64,000 nucleotides of DNA from Opeltia flavorubescens (Eukaryota > Ascomycota > Lecanoromycetes > Teloschistales > Teloschistaceae). The stretch lies in the NCBI GenBank assembly GCA_000442125.1, contig KE546978.1, forward strand, positions 992,001 through 1,056,000, in the 5' to 3' direction. A program made the position numbers and the translations under genes. Below the pieces are notes generated by a model that searched no databases, was not told the DNA's origin, and saw only the letters and a program-made list of their open reading frames with translations. Positions 11,341-24,814 of the stretch are shown piece by piece. Positions within the stretch are counted from its first letter, which is position 1, and every line of letters starts with the position of its first letter.

Positions 11341-14300
11341 TCATGTCGTGAGTCTATACTCATCCTTCAATACCCAGCTGCCTCGCCCTCTGGATCCCTT
11401 TTCCAGTATCGCAAGCTCTTTGAGCATCTCTCTGAATTCCGCCGTCTTTTCTGCCGACGTGCAGTATCGATTGAAGTGGTCAATGAGCATCTGTGTGTAC
11501 ACCCGGCCTCCATGTGTGACAAGATAGTCTCGAATCGTCTTCATGAAATCAATTCCCTTCGATCCAGGTGTGCCTTGCCTCGAGCTTCCTGCCGAAGATC
11601 TTGCCCCAGCAGCACCATTCGCATTTCCCATCTGCCGGTTTTGAAGGCCCGCGAGTATGCTGGAAGATGCGGGTCCTCCTCTTCCTCTCCCAAATCCTCT
11701 CGAAATTCCTGGCTCTTCTGGCCTACCAGCGCTACCGAATTGCCCTGTCCATGTCGGAGTACCAATTGGCACCGTCCGAGCGATCTCGCCAGCCTTCTTC
11801 AATTCTTTTGCTGCTTCGGCTGCCACCTTCTTTGCTTCCCTTTCGATGATCCTCGGATCAGCTGCGACAACTCGCTTACCGTTGATGATTTGATCATGCT
11901 CCAAAGCTGAGTGTACCCCAGCTCGCGCAAAAATACCCTCCATCACTCGAGCTTCTGACTTAGTCGCCTGATCTGATGATGTTGTCTCGTCTGGCTCGCC
12001 TTGGAATCGCTCCAGGGATGCGACTCCGATTATCTTCCGAACATTCAAATGTTCGTCCATGCTACCATTAGTGGTGGCATCTGCGCGTAGTGATGGCTCT
12101 CCCGGATTAGTGGCTGATGCACCATCCGGAGTACTCTGCTCGTTGAACTTCACTTCTGTTCCTTTGAACAGCTCGCTGGTCTCAGTTGGACCGTCATTGG
12201 CACTACCAAGAGTGAAGAGATCATGTAAGTCATGCATCTGGAACGTCTGACGTTGTTTGGGATCCTTGAGGATTTTGTTGGTAAGGAATTGTTTGAACAA
12301 TTGTCGATGATAGATCTTTTCTTCGATCGTACCGGCAGTCATCAATCGATAAATCATGACCTCGCGTTTCTGGCCCAAACGCCATGCTCGCTCTCGTGCT
12401 TGGACATCAGTCGATGGATTCCAATCTGGATCGTAGATGATGACGCGATCAGCGCCTGTGAGGTTAATGCCGAGACCACCAACTTTGGTCGTAAGCAGAA
12501 AAACGTGAGCATCAGCATTGTTGTTGAACTCGTCTACCATGCCTTGGCGTGCCTGGATCGGAGTGTTGCCATCCATACGACGGAAGTTAAAGCCATGTAG
12601 ATTTCGAATGAATTTCTCTAAGATATCGAGCATAATCCGGTGTTGAGCGAATAGCAGAGTCTTGTGGCCCTGGTCCTTCCACAGTTCAAGCAAAGCCTTC
12701 ACCACTTGCATCTTGCCAGATTTGTTTCCGGCACCGTAATTGTAGCCAACCTTTGCGGACAGATGACGATGATCCTGCAGGTCCGGATGATTGCAGATCT
12801 TCCGTAGTATATCGATTCCGAATAAGACTTGACGTTTGCCATTCATTATTGATTTAAGATCATCCGAAGCAAGGAATCCTTCATAAGCATCTCGTTGAGG
12901 CTTAGTGAGCTTGCAGAATAATACTTGCTCTGTTTTCTTGGGAAGATCAGAGGCAACATCAACCTTGAACCTTTGTAAAAGGTATGGCGAAATGGTGTCT
13001 TTAAGAGTTTCGGCACATTTCATAGCAGTCTGTACCTGAAGATTTGAAGCGTTGGCGTATCCTCCCTGACGTATTGGAATCTCGAATTGGCTACGGAAGC
13101 TGACCAATGTGCCCAATCGCATGGGGAATACGAAGTCAAAAAGCGACCATAGCTCGACCAGGTTATTTTGCATCGGTGTCCCCGACAGTATGATGCGATT
13201 GGATGTTCGTATCTCCTTTGAATAGATGGTAATTGCAGCGTTCGGATTTCTGATTTTGTGACCCTCGTCGAGAACAGCATACTCCCAGTCAACTGGAATT
13301 AGTAGCTCTGCGTATGTCTGCAAACCTGTGTACGTTGTCACTAGGACGTGACCTTCTTTGACCACTCTGTCAACGATCTTCTTCGCTGCTTTTTGATTCT
13401 TGGTCAATGGTTTGCGACGTGCACTTGGCGCTCGGGACACAAGGTCTTCTTCTAATCTTGATTCGCGACCAACATCAATCATGCCGCTTCCTGAGGTGTG
13501 GAGGATTGAGACTCTGAACGGTGGCCACCATGTATGAAACTCATTCACCCATTGCTTCATCACCGTCGCAGGAGCTACCACAATGACTGGTTTGGTGATT
13601 TTCTTGCTATAGTGTAATCCACCAAGGAATGATATAATCTGGATCGTCTTGCCGAGACCCATCTCATCTCCTACTATCCCGCCAACTTGCTGAGAGTATA
13701 GCTCCCAGAGCCATTGCACACCCGTCTTCTGGTAGTTGAATAAGGAAGGATAGATGTCACCAGGTATTCGATAGCCGCCTTCGAATTCGGTATCAGGTCT
13801 GACTGGGTGGGGAAGATGCCACTCCTCAGTGGTTCCATCAATGTTATTGTTGTCTGCCACCGAAGGATTCTTCGCATGAGCTCGTTGCCTCGCAGCACTC
13901 CTTCTGCCAACCCAAGATTCGAGCCTTTGTTGATAGAGCTTCTCGTTGCCATCGTCAAGACTAGCCACTTGGTGCTCTTCCTTCTCCTTCTTGCCTTGTT
14001 GACCTCGTTTACGTTTCAAAGCTTTTGCTTCCGATTCAGATATGGGAGATTGCGAAGCNGTAGATGACTCCTCGTCAGATGTCCCTGGTGTTGCTTGATC
14101 CCTATCATTACTCTCTGGAACGAACTCATCAAGTTCATCCTCTAAATCTGAAGAATGGTGCTCTTTCTTGATATGTATGGGTGATTCATCGTTGGCGTTG
14201 GGTTGATTCTGTGCCGCAGAAGTGGTGGTGGTCCGGCGTTTCTTAGAAGGCCGACTAGATGGTTTCGAAATGTCTGAGGTAGCTTCACTTGATTCATAGT

Positions 14301-15101
14301 CAGCGAAGCCAGGCTGAATCAGGTTTCTGTGTGACAAGATGTCTGCTGGCTCTTCATGGTCGATAGTCTCAATCTCCTCTGGAGAATCTCCTTCCTCAGC
14401 GTTGAACAACACATCCTGTAAAGTGGAGTCGGTACGCTGTAATGAAGCACCTGGTATTTTCGAGAAAGGTGTGATCTTCCCCGTCCTGATCAGGAAATCC
14501 CGTTGACTTTCGCCAGGCATTCTTCGATTTCCAGAGTCTTCCGCTGTAGCCTCATCTTCGACATCAGCTTCTTGTGTTCGCTTCTCAATGCGATCGCAAA
14601 TCTCTGTGATGTCTTTTTCTAGTTTCTTCTTCAAAACCTCTAGGTGTTGTATTTCTGCCTGAACTCGAGCGACTGCAAGGGAGCCAGTGGTTTGAGGACG
14701 ACTCAAACGTTCACGCAATTTTTTAATCTGGCTGTCGAGTTTCCTAGCGATACCTTATTAGTTCGACCAACCAACCAAGATATTGTACTGACTCTTTCTC
14801 AGATTCGGTTTTTTCTAAACGCTTTCTGTCCCTCTCATTCGATTGATCCATAAGAAGTTGATTTGCCTATCGTAAAAATCAGCGTTAGGACTGCCAGGTC
14901 CGGGATTCGAGTCCGTACCTGGCGGCCAACGTCGCGCTCCAAGTCATCCTGATCTCGCACGTCAGCAGCGAGTGCTCGTAGTCGTGTTGCCTCGTCCTCG
15001 CCATGTATAGAAGAGTGTTCTGACGTAGGGGGAGATTGCGAGATAGCTGGGGAGTCTCGCTCTTGCTGCGCCTGGTCCTCCGGTCTTTCATGATCGGCCA
15101 T
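11341..15101 (-). CDS. rad26: SNF2-family DNA-dependent ATPase Rad26/CSB (transcription-coupled repair)
   Basis: Three exons, 15101-14919, 14866-14793 and 14743-11341, join in phase to 1219 residues. The N-terminus is acidic, then a coiled coil (about residues 62-135, including KRLEKTESEKE spliced to KLDSQIKKL). The Swi2/Snf2 ATPase core shows GDEMGLGKT near residue 445, the Walker B-like DEGH near 577, SGTPMQNNLVELWSLFDF, and in the second lobe LLLTTKVGGLGINLTGADRV and RAWRLGQ near 870. This order and length are those of CSB/ERCC6 and Rad26, which remodel stalled RNA polymerase II to start transcription-coupled nucleotide excision repair. The C-terminus carries a winged-helix-like region typical of the family. 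Base 14059 is N, leaving one residue undefined in the N-terminal acidic region. It is divergent from yak1. Confidence 0.95.
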
Positions 15102-16123
15102 TTGAAAGAAAGAGAATGATGAGAGGTCGGTCGCTGAATCGAGCGAACTCAGGGAAGCGGTAGTAGTACAAAAGAGTGCGATGTAGAGAGTGTGAAGATG
15201 ATGAGGTGTTATTAGATGGGATTCTTTTGGATATGGATAAGTGATTCTGATGCCAGCATCATCCTCGTAAAAAGCAGGATCGGAATTTGAATGTCAATAC
15301 TAGCAGACATAAAAGACTCAAAAAGAGAGAGAGCCTACGAGAGTCTTGAGAAGAAGCGGTGGTTGGGATTGAACAATATCTGCCTGAGCTAAAGTATCAT
15401 GAGTGGAATTCTATTGTACTCCAAAAAATGACGTCTGTCAACGAGCAGGGATCATTGGTACTTCCTAATCAGGGAAAGACTGCCCGAGATGCCAAGACCC
15501 AGACCCCTGCGGTAGTTCAACCGCATTGTACAGTACGAGTCCAGAGCATTGGTTTAACATCTGTTCGCTTCACACTGCCCCGCGGCGAATGTCATTGCTT
15601 CTGACACTTTTCCATCCTCGAACAAAGTTGTGACTCTACTTGAGTGAACGTCTCCCTATATGACTGTACCTGGATATTGGGATAGCCGCCTTTGCCCACA
15701 GACTTAGCGCTTGGCTATTACGCATTTCCACGTATGTGCGCTGGCAACAAGTTCTACGCGCAGAATAGCTTCGAATCGAGGGACTACACTGGAATACGAC
15801 CTTCTAGAGCTCATCACATTTTGTGGAGTCTATATTGATCAAGTTCCGCATTTAGACCATCCATAAGTCCGCCAATCTCCCCACTTGCGAATCGATCACT
15901 TTGTGCAGCTCGGGTTCAGACACGCGTCCACGTTATATTCTGACCAGATGGAGGTCTAATACGATTAATCTTTAAGAAATCCACAAGATCATAGTGACGG
16001 GACGGGTCTCGGTCCATATCAGCAGCAGCAGCAGCAAGAGATATCGATCACTGAACCAACAATTTGCAAGCTAACAACCCCTCACAAAAACCCTCTTCTC
16101 CAAGACAGACTCCGCGATCGTTC
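15102..16123. other. Divergent promoter region of rad26 and yak1, with AGC repeat in the yak1 leader
   Basis: About 1 kb with no supported gene; an 81-codon frame at 15359-15604 begins with GTG and has no likeness. The yak1 leader contains five AGC triplets at 16021-16035. The yak1 frame stays open upstream of its ATG back to a stop at 16052-16054, so a leader exon spliced near 16070 is possible. Confidence 0.45.
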
Positions 16124-19049
16124 ATGGATCCTCAGTGGCAGCCCTATACAGATACTGCTGGACGGCAAGGGCGCACTTCTTATATCGCACCTCAACAGCA
16201 GCAACGGGACATGAACAATGCTCCAGGAAATCACCAAGTTCCCTCCTCTACATTTGGGCACGATGTCTATCAACCTACAAACTCACATTCTCAACCAATG
16301 GCCGTATCTCCAATAGGGTCTTCTCGAAATCGTAGCTACTCGGGTGATGTGGATGTAACCATGGAAGATGCAGATCCATACAACAGAATGAAGTATCCTT
16401 CACGCCCCACCCACTCTCAACGACCTTCAGCCCACTACATTCCACAAGACGGTACCGACCCAGCAAGAAGATATTCCCCAATGAAGCCAGTCACTCCTTC
16501 ACATTATCCTGCAAGCCCACAGCAACCTATACATCCAGCTCATGGTCAATATATATCGCAAAACTCATCTGCCAGGCAGTCACCGACCCGGAACCAATAC
16601 TCCACACCATCTCAAAGCTACTATTCAACACCAAGTATGTCGACGAAAATTCATCTCTCTTTATATTCCGCATGAGACTCGGGCTAATGTATGCTTTTGT
16701 GCAGCTTCCTCGCGGCAACAGCCCTTGCAATTACCTCCCATACAGGCTGGTGACCCTATATCAGACCAATATTATCCCAACTCAGCAACAGCCCAGCTCA
16801 ATGCTGTGTTTGGTAGAGAAGTAAAGTCGCCCCGGCATGCTCGATCATTACAAACACCGCTCGACATGTCCAGAGGCCCAGTCCCTCGATTCAAGCCATT
16901 GCAGCGGCCGGACGATCTTGAGCCAAAAATGCACACACAACCTGCATTCAGACGAGCCAATCCAGAAGGTGGTTTCATTAGTGTAAGCTTATTACTTCTC
17001 GCAAAACAAACCTGATCTCACTGTGACCCAATAGCCCTTGCAAGCTCTGACAACGCATCTCCCCGACACATATCGAATATGTAACCCAGCATTCAAGTAT
17101 GAATCGTCGAGAAATCCACGGCGGGTCCTTACAAAACCGAGCAAAGGGGTCAAGAATGATGGTTTCGATAATGAAGACAGCGATTACATTCTTTATGTGA
17201 ATGATATCCTTGGTAACGAGGAGAATGGTCATAAGTATGCTAGAAGATCCGAGTTTGCAGTTCGGGAGTATGCTAAATTGGGATAGAAATCGATATCTCA
17301 TACTCGATGTGCTCGGACAAGGTACCTTTGGGCAGGTCGTCAAATGTCAGAATACGAAATCGCAGGAGGTGGTAGCAGTCAAAGTTGTCAAAAACAGAAC
17401 CGCATACTTCAACCAGAGCATGATGGAGGTATCAGTGCTAGACTTGGTATGCTCTTGATTATCGTGAAGTACCCAGTAGCTAATTCGATCGCAGCTCAAC
17501 GGCAAGCTTGACAAGAACGACGACCATCATCTTCTGCGCCTCAAAGACACATTCATTCACAGACAGCATTTATGTCTTGTATTTGAGCTGCTTAGTGTGA
17601 ATCTGTATGAGCTGATCAAACAGAACCAATTCCGTGGATTGAGCACAACACTCGTCCGGGTCTTTGCACAGCAGCTACTGAATGGCTTGAGCCTGCTGAA
17701 CAAGGCACGCCTCATTCATTGCGATTTGAAGCCCGAGAATATTCTGCTCAAGAATCTCGAAAGTCCAATTATTAAAATCATTGACTTTGGCTCAGCCTGT
17801 GACGAGCGGCAAACAGTATATACGTACATTCAGTCGAGATTCTATCGGTCCCCGGAAGTCTTACTGGGCTTACCATATTCATCCGCGATCGATATGTGGT
17901 CCCTAGGATGTATCGTGGTCGAACTTTTCCTAGGTCTTCCTTTGTTCCCTGGTTCATCGGAGTATAATCAGGTATCACGAATCACTGAGATGCTTGGTCT
18001 GCCACCTACCTGGATGCTTGAGATGGGCAAACAGTCAGGGGAATTTTTCGAAAAGACTCATGACGAATTCAATAGACGAACATATCGTCTCAAGTCTATG
18101 GAACAGTATTCTCGCGAGCATGGCTCGAAGGAGCAGCCAAGCAAGAAATACTTCCAAGCTACTACACTGCCCGATATAATACGTGGCTACTCAATGCCAA
18201 GAAAGAATATGAAGCAGGCGGAGATTGATCGAGGTTCGTAAGACATTCCATTTTTTGAATGGGATATTGACTCTCATAGAAATGAACAATCGAGTGGCTT
18301 TCATTGATTTCGTTCGAGGGTTATTGAACATCAATCCCCTTGAACGGTGGTCACCCCAGCAAGCCAAACTTCATCCCTTCATAACCCAACAGAAATTCAC
18401 ACAGCCTTTCGTTCCTCCGATGAATCTTAAATCCTCTTCTATGAGCAAGTCGCCAGCTCCGGGAGTGCAACAACAGCAACAGGCAGAAGCATTAAGCAAA
18501 CAGCGAGCACAAGCTGCACAAGCTCAAGCTCAGTCGGCTGCTCAGAATGCCTATGCCAACATGCAGATGAGTCAATATCAACAAAGCCCGCTTGGGCAAG
18601 CACCACCAGTGTACAATCACATCTACTCACCCCACCAGCAAGCTGCTCCACCTCCATACCCGTCACATTCAGCTGGATATAATCAGCCAATGGGCGTTTT
18701 GCATCAAGTGCCAAGTCAGATGGGGGCAACGCAATATAATGCGGGTCCAAATCTCTACACACAAGCAACGACTCGAGCCGGGCGCCAACGTGCGTCTACG
18801 TTAGATCAGCAAACGGGTGGTATTCCCCCAGCAATTCAGAGAGTTGCAAGTCATCTTGACCCCAACGCACCCATTAGGCTGCAACCGAGTCCGGCCTACT
18901 ATCCTCCACCATCAGACGTCCACAATGAGGCAGCAAATGCTCGCCGGAGAGGAAGTCGAGCAGCCAGTGGGAGGAATCGAAACTTCATCCAGAGTCTAGA
19001 AGATAGGACGATGGAGGAAGGATTCATGAATCAGCCGCAGTGGCATTGA
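16124..19049 (+). CDS. yak1: Dual-specificity (DYRK-family) protein kinase Yak1
   Basis: Six exons, 16124-16634, 16705-16982, 17035-17234, 17287-17446, 17495-18233 and 18280-19049, join in phase to 885 residues. The kinase domain starts NRYLILDVLGQGTFGQVVK at about residue 331. It contains HCDLKPENILL near 457, DFGSA, the DYRK activation-loop Tyr-x-Tyr (VYTYIQSRFYRSPE, about 490-493), MWSLGCIVVELF, and ends around NPLERWSPQQAKLHPFI. The DYRK-homology stretch precedes it (YILYVNDILG). Long Gln/Pro-rich tails lie on both sides. Yak1 autophosphorylates the activation-loop tyrosine and acts against PKA signalling in growth arrest and stress. Intron 3 (17235-17286) was placed so that GHK joins NRYL as in the family. 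The start MDPQWQPY follows family convention; the frame is open slightly upstream without an ATG. Confidence 0.93.
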
Positions 19050-19541
19050 AAAACGAGCGCAGACCGAGAAATCAAATGTATATTATCATCACCATATGTT
19101 GGCATTCCGCCTTCTCGGAGTGTGCTTTGGACATGGCGATCAGCGTGAGTAAAGACCACGTAGTAGACCGTTCAGCGAGCACAGGTTGATGCTCTTCTGC
19201 AGTACATTGAGGGAAACGGCAATATCGAAGACACAGGTGCAAGCGCCGGACGGCACTGGTGACATTTGAAATCTCGTCAGCATAGTCTGCTTGATATTAC
19301 TGTTTTGCCAATTAATTCATGAGAAACCAAGTTGAACAGCTCCCACCCATCATTACATTTACGATTTTAAGCAAATTCGCGCAGTCAATCCAGATAAATG
19401 GGATGGACAAGCTTGGTATCACGTGAGAATGGTTAGCAACGAACCCAGTCATTCCTTCCTTCTGAGCTTACTTTCTGATAGTGATGATCGATTTACTTAT
19501 TTTTTGGGAAAGCGCACCCAAAGCATTTCCATCCATATAAC
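19050..19541. other. yak1 3' region and spacer
   Basis: Holds the yak1 3' UTR and the short promoter of the next gene; I see nothing else in it. Confidence 0.4.
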
Positions 19542-20060
19542 ATGTCGGATCTCGAGAAAAAGCCACCTGTTCACGAACACACAGCGAACATGACGACGAC
19601 TACACCGTCTCAAAGCGATCGTTCAGATCCTGCACACGGAAAAACTCCAGCTGCCTCGCCCTCATCAGCACCTCTAGCGATGACTCTCCCCCCTCCATCT
19701 CCACCGACGAACGCCCATCAACCTCCCCCAGCACCCCACCCCCAAGTAACCACAACAAAATCCGATCTGTTCTGGAAAGTAGCATTGTACTCCACATACC
19801 CCATCCTCATCCTAACCTACACCATCCTCTCCCACCTCTACCCCGACGCCGACTGCACCACCAGCTTCTACGGATGCTGCTTTAAGCAAACTCCCTACAT
19901 CCTAGCCGCACAGGTTACTCAATTGGGCGTTTCAACATGGATTGAGTATCGCTACCCAGATATGGATTCACAGAAACAGGCGGTGGTGGCTGATACCCTG
20001 GCTTTGATCCTTGATGGTGTGTTTTGGGGGATTTTCTTCGGGAGTGGGTGGAGGTTATGA
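19542..20060 (+). CDS. Small proline-rich membrane protein, unknown function
   Basis: Not recognised. A single exon of 172 residues starts MSDLEKKPPVHEH. Residues 20-85 are Ser/Pro/Thr-rich and disordered. They are followed by a hydrophobic helix (about 93-113, WKVALYSTYPILILTYTIL), a Cys-containing loop (DADCTTSFYGCCFKQTPY), a second moderately hydrophobic segment, and a final helix (about 153-172, ALILDGVFWGIFFGSGW). The predicted topology is two to three membrane spans with a cytoplasmic N-terminus. The coding composition (C-rich early, G-rich late) resembles other genes in the window and supports a real gene. Localisation and role cannot be told from sequence. Confidence 0.6.
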   Translation: MSDLEKKPPVHEHTANMTTTTPSQSDRSDPAHGKTPAASPSSAPLAMTLPPPSPPTNAHQPPPAPHPQVTTTKSDLFWKVALYSTYPILILTYTILSHLYPDADCTTSFYGCCFKQTPYILAAQVTQLGVSTWIEYRYPDMDSQKQAVVADTLALILDGVFWGIFFGSGWRL

Positions 20061-20938
20061 GTGTTCTGCGTGGTAAGTAAGTAGTGGGGTTTTTGGGATC
20101 TGGGGTTTGGGCTTACTGGAGGTAGAGTGATTGTCTGCGCTTCACGAGGGATGAGCAGGTGGATTATGGGAAGGAATGAGTTTGGAGGGAAGTGGAGTGT
20201 GGAAAGGGAAGGAGATGATGGGATATTAATTCATTCACTACATGCTCATATTACTGACACTGTTATGGATGGTCAAAGCAGCTTTACTGCGTGTTCAGTA
20301 TGTTCTATACGAGCGTTGATTCATTGAGGGTATTGAAATCATTATGACTTCGAAATCGGGGAGCTCAAGGTATTAATTCAGATAATTATTCAAACGCAAT
20401 CTCCTGAGCAAGTAACACGTCGTGGTACATATGCTTGTACGATAATCATTTTAGTGGTGATTGAGAAAGCTTTCAGCAATATCAGTGGTCAGCTAGAACA
20501 TCCCCTGCTCTATACTCGAAGTAATCTCACCTATACAAGGATCCACTACAAACGCTCACTTCGGTCATTGCGGCAAGACATCTCAAAAGGATTATTAGAC
20601 AGGTGAATTTACTTGTGATAATCTGCACTGGTATTGTCTAGTTCTTGTTCCAAACCCATCCGCCTGGCGCTTCAACCTGCCATTACCTGGCAAATGTAAG
20701 GTTCACCTTCATCAGCATCTGTCCTGGTTCCTTCCAGTATATCCACCCGTGGCGGATATTCATATCATTCGAGGCCATTGTGTAAGGATGATAATTCTCG
20801 TGGACGGTCCGGATTGAATTAGGTTTTGAGTATATTTGGAGGTGTCATCCGAAAAGGCCAGTTTGGCCGTTGCTTTCACACGTCGAGGGGTTTGAGAGGC
20901 ATCGTGGTTGGTTCCATCCAGTCCAGATAAACGACTAG
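20061..20938. other. Intergenic region
   Basis: Nothing recognised. Short frames (20127-20327 plus, 20760-20942 minus) have no likeness. It lies between the 3' ends of two converging genes. Confidence 0.35.
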
Positions 20939-21400
20939 TCATAGGGTATCATCAGATGTCACATCCAGCGGCGTGAGATATGTAGGGCGTCTAGGCCTGC
21001 CAAGGATGGAAACATTGATAACTTCTTTAGGCCCGACGCGGATCGTCCCACCAAAATGTGGAGGTCGAGCAACACATCTGCCATTGACGACTCCCGCTTC
21101 TGTAGCTATCTCGAAGAAAGATACGCTATCCTCTTCATCTTCTGGTATACTAATTTGTACCACGCAGCTTCGATGAACCCAAATCGCTGGGAGTGTGAAA
21201 CCCACGCCTGGCTTACGGCTGAACAGGGTCGGCGCATGGGCTTTGTCGTATTTTACCATTTCTTTGATGGCGTCCAAGCATTCCTTAAAGACGGTAGGAT
21301 GGAGATGTCTCCCGCCAGGCGGGCTTTGTTGGAAACATCCTGGGCTGGCGCTGAGTGATAGACCGACAGCGGCGAACAGAATGAAAAGGATGGGTATCAT
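20939..21400 (-). CDS. Small secreted cysteine-containing protein
   Basis: A single exon of 153 residues. Residues 1-18 (MIPILFILFAAVGLSLSA) are a signal peptide. The mature part has cysteines at about positions 22, 41, 78 and 107 and the phrases PGVGFTLPAIWVHRSCVVQI and VVNGRCVARPPHFGGTIRVG. This pattern (PxxW..C.v.i...V..RC...GG) is widespread in small secreted proteins of plant-associated and saprotrophic ascomycetes. I know no enzymatic motif here. An apoplastic or wall-associated role is inferred only from the signal peptide and disulfide-ready cysteines. It is single-exon and the start is the only ATG that supplies the signal peptide. Confidence 0.65.
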   Translation of the reverse strand: MIPILFILFAAVGLSLSASPGCFQQSPPGGRHLHPTVFKECLDAIKEMVKYDKAHAPTLFSRKPGVGFTLPAIWVHRSCVVQISIPEDEEDSVSFFEIATEAGVVNGRCVARPPHFGGTIRVGPKEVINVSILGRPRRPTYLTPLDVTSDDTL

Positions 21401-21704
21401 AAGGGAGAAATACTGAGGTCAGGAGGTTATCGCACATTCGAACGCAGATGGGCAACGCGAGTTGGCGAAAAATATGTTGACGTATTGTCGCATCAACGGA
21501 AATTCGCTACCTGTTCGACTTCAAACATTCCGTCAGCCGACGAGACGAGCCAATCAGCAAGATGAACATGGATGAGAATTTTGTTACAGCTCCAAATCGA
21601 TTGATTCTCTTGTGAGTATATCGAATGTGAAGTCATGGCACCTACCTTTATCATTCCTAATAAGACAGGGGACGANCGCGCTTAGCTAGCTGTCATTCTT
21701 TCGC
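21401..21704. other. Spacer between secreted-protein gene and tyr1
   Basis: Promoter of the secreted-protein gene (minus strand) and 3' flank of tyr1. It contains an N at 21676. Nothing else seen. Confidence 0.4.
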
Positions 21705-23547
21705 TCAAGTTTTCTCAAGTAGAACCTTGATCATCTCATTGCCGATACGGGTCGCTTCGGGGAAACGGGGCGCAAAGTAAGATTGGATCTGCTCAAACCG
21801 ATCGCGATAGACCGAAAAATCTCCGAACGAGACGCAGTCAGACCAACCCTGAAACCACTGTCAGACATGCCTACCGAGCGTGGGGTGCATTTTGAGAGTG
21901 GCCAATGAGACTCACCCTGGCTGCAAATGTAAATTCAAGATCGTCAGACCTAAAAGTATTGTCCTCGATTGCAATATCAATGACTTCGTCGAGGAGCGTT
22001 GGTTTACGGAACAGATACTCCGTCACACCGAGCCAGAGGCGAAAGAGCTTTTGGCCTTTTATTAGTATCCACTCGTATATGGGTATGACCTTACTAACAG
22101 GAGTGGAGCAGATCATATGGTCATAGGGAACAATGCCCAATTTCCACCAGCAATCGACCATTGCTAAGAGACTCAAATGGTTGTTGGGCGTTTTTTCTTT
22201 TGGCACCTTCCCGAGGGAGAATCGATCTAAAGCCTCGTCACTTAGAAGCAGCGGCTCCCCACGTCTGCCAGCAGCAATAAAGACAGCTTCGCCTGCGGTC
22301 TTGACCCTCTTTGCTAGTTCGGCTTTGTGTCCCCCAAGCATCAATTTGAACAGATCAGTCACCGACTCGGCATACTGTCTGATTTGTTGCTTCGCGCTTG
22401 GGTTTAAGATCGCAAGGCCTGCATAGACATGCCATTTGTTGGAATAGATACGTAGGGTGATGTTACACTTGACATTCTCAATGCCTCCAACGTATCTGGT
22501 GATCTCCCAAGGAAATTGATTGTTTGAACGCCAAGCAGTACCCATGCTCAGGAAAGCTGCATGTGTAACAGCTTGCGTATCAGCAGTAATACGATCATGA
22601 GCTTCGGCACTGAGGTGAACGTGCTTGGAACCGAAACAAGATAAGATCCGGGAAACAAGGTCAAATGATTGCTGTGATGCTCGGTGTTTAATTATTACCA
22701 GTGGCTGTTCTTTTGGATCTACATTTGGACCATGCAGAGAATGGCAGGATATGATCTCGATGTCTTTGGGTAGGTGACGCTCGAATGCGGCGATCTCTGG
22801 GGCTTTACAGGAGGTTTGACCACCGACAATTGCGTGCTTCTTGGTTGCTACACATCATGTAAGAAGAGATTGAAGCAAAACTCGGCTTAAGACATACCAC
22901 GACCGTATTCGGCAACCACTTTGTCGATAGTTTCGGCTTCGACACTGTACATGATGTAGTNGCTTGACCTTGAGACACCATATCCATCTTCGAATATGGC
23001 CACTTTGTCCTACTGAAATTTAGTACGCATCTAACAATCTATCTTTCTACAATCACATTATCTGCGAACTCTTCCTTCAGAGCTTCGAATTTGTCCTTTG
23101 TATCACAGGCGTGAACCCTGTCATCACCCGCAAATCAGACTCGTCCAGAAACTTCAACCATGCAATCGAACTAAACACGAATCAATGGTCAGTCGATTGC
23201 AAGCATCTGCGAATTGATGATGAACAGGTTTTCAGATTGAAAGATCAGACAAGTAAAAATTAGGTAGCTGAGATTTTACATCATTGACGACTTGCGCACC
23301 AGCAAAGATTCCAGAATGAAATCTCATCCAGTACTCCAAATCATACTCGAGCCAAATGCACTCAAGTCATCATATCAAAGGACTACAATTAAATTGCAAG
23401 ATCTGGACTCACCAAATTTTCCAGCGAACCAATTGGCATTCTCCGAGGGACAAGGTATTCTTACCTCCATCCAGCAGCACTGATCCTGCGAGCATACATC
23501 TTTCCCATCAGTCCCATACCGATAATGCCGACGACTTTTTCCTCCAT
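21705..23547 (-). CDS. TYR1: Prephenate dehydrogenase (NADP+), tyrosine biosynthesis
   Basis: Six exons, 23547-23465, 23117-23057, 23009-22898, 22847-22099, 22047-21916 and 21848-21705, join in phase to 426 residues. The first exon encodes EEKVVGIIGMGLMGKMYARR, with the Rossmann GxGxxG at residues 10-15. Exons 3-4 give YIMYSVEAETIDKVV, VGGQTSCKAPEIAAFE, CHSLHGPNVDPKEQPLVII, and DTQAVTHAAFLSMGTAW, the substrate-binding region of fungal Tyr1. Later come IYSNKWHVYAGLAILNP and NNHLSLLAMVDCWWKLG. The enzyme oxidatively decarboxylates prephenate to 4-hydroxyphenylpyruvate. The 347-nt first intron is unusually long for this window. The end of exon 2 is uncertain by six bases (GTGATT or GTAGAA donor, both in phase). 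Base 22961 is N inside exon 3. Confidence 0.92.
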
Positions 23548-23827
23548 TGCTGCAAGCGTGTTGGGTTACGTTAGGGATTTCTGATATCTAGGTACAGAAT
23601 ACAAGAAGGGTCTAAAAAGTCGTTCACGGAGGCATATCAGGCCTTTCAACCCTATCCATGTCGATATCAAGCTCGATTATTGACGGATGAGCTGACGTAC
23701 TGTAAGACAGCATGATGAATAAGGCAGCAGCTACCCAGGCGTGAACCGAAGAAATTGGCAGACAAATTTTTGCGGAGTGTAAGCTTACTGCGTGCACTAA
23801 GCCTTATCTTATCTTAGTCCAGCCATG

Positions 23828-23840
23828 CCCTAATCTAGGG
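23828..23840. promoter_or_regulatory. Inverted CCCTA/TAGGG pair upstream of RPS14, possible Tbf1-type site
   Basis: The sequence CCCTAATCTAGGG is a perfect 5-bp inverted repeat around ATC, about 85 bp before the RPS14 ATG. Tbf1 and related factors bind TTAGGG-like cores and control ribosomal-protein genes in several fungi. Assignment here rests on motif and position only. Confidence 0.4.
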
Positions 23841-23925
23841 TACACTTTCAAAGAGTGGATTTCTCCAACAACTCAATTACCAAATCTTGCGATCAATTCA
23901 CAAACACTACAAATCAACCACCAAG

Positions 23926-24593
<668 letters not shown>

Positions 24594-24814
24594 GAAAGTC
24601 TTGTATCTGGTGCGAGGGGAATCTTAAACGTATGGTGGATTTGCGTGAGATCATAAGGAACAAACGAGGAGAACGGCTTTCGCCTGGTCTCCAGCATGTC
24701 TAGATTTGCAATCCCAATTAAATTTGACATCGATGCCTTACCGTGAAAATTCTTGGAGTCACCTTAAAAACTTATCGAGAAGTTTCTGCCTCCCAAACCT
24801 TCCCTTATCGCACG

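Noticed and set aside
14905-14925. GATTCGAGTCC resembling a tRNA B box
   Set aside because: It lies at the exon 1/intron 1 boundary of rad26, and no T-stem, acceptor stem or A box can be paired around it.
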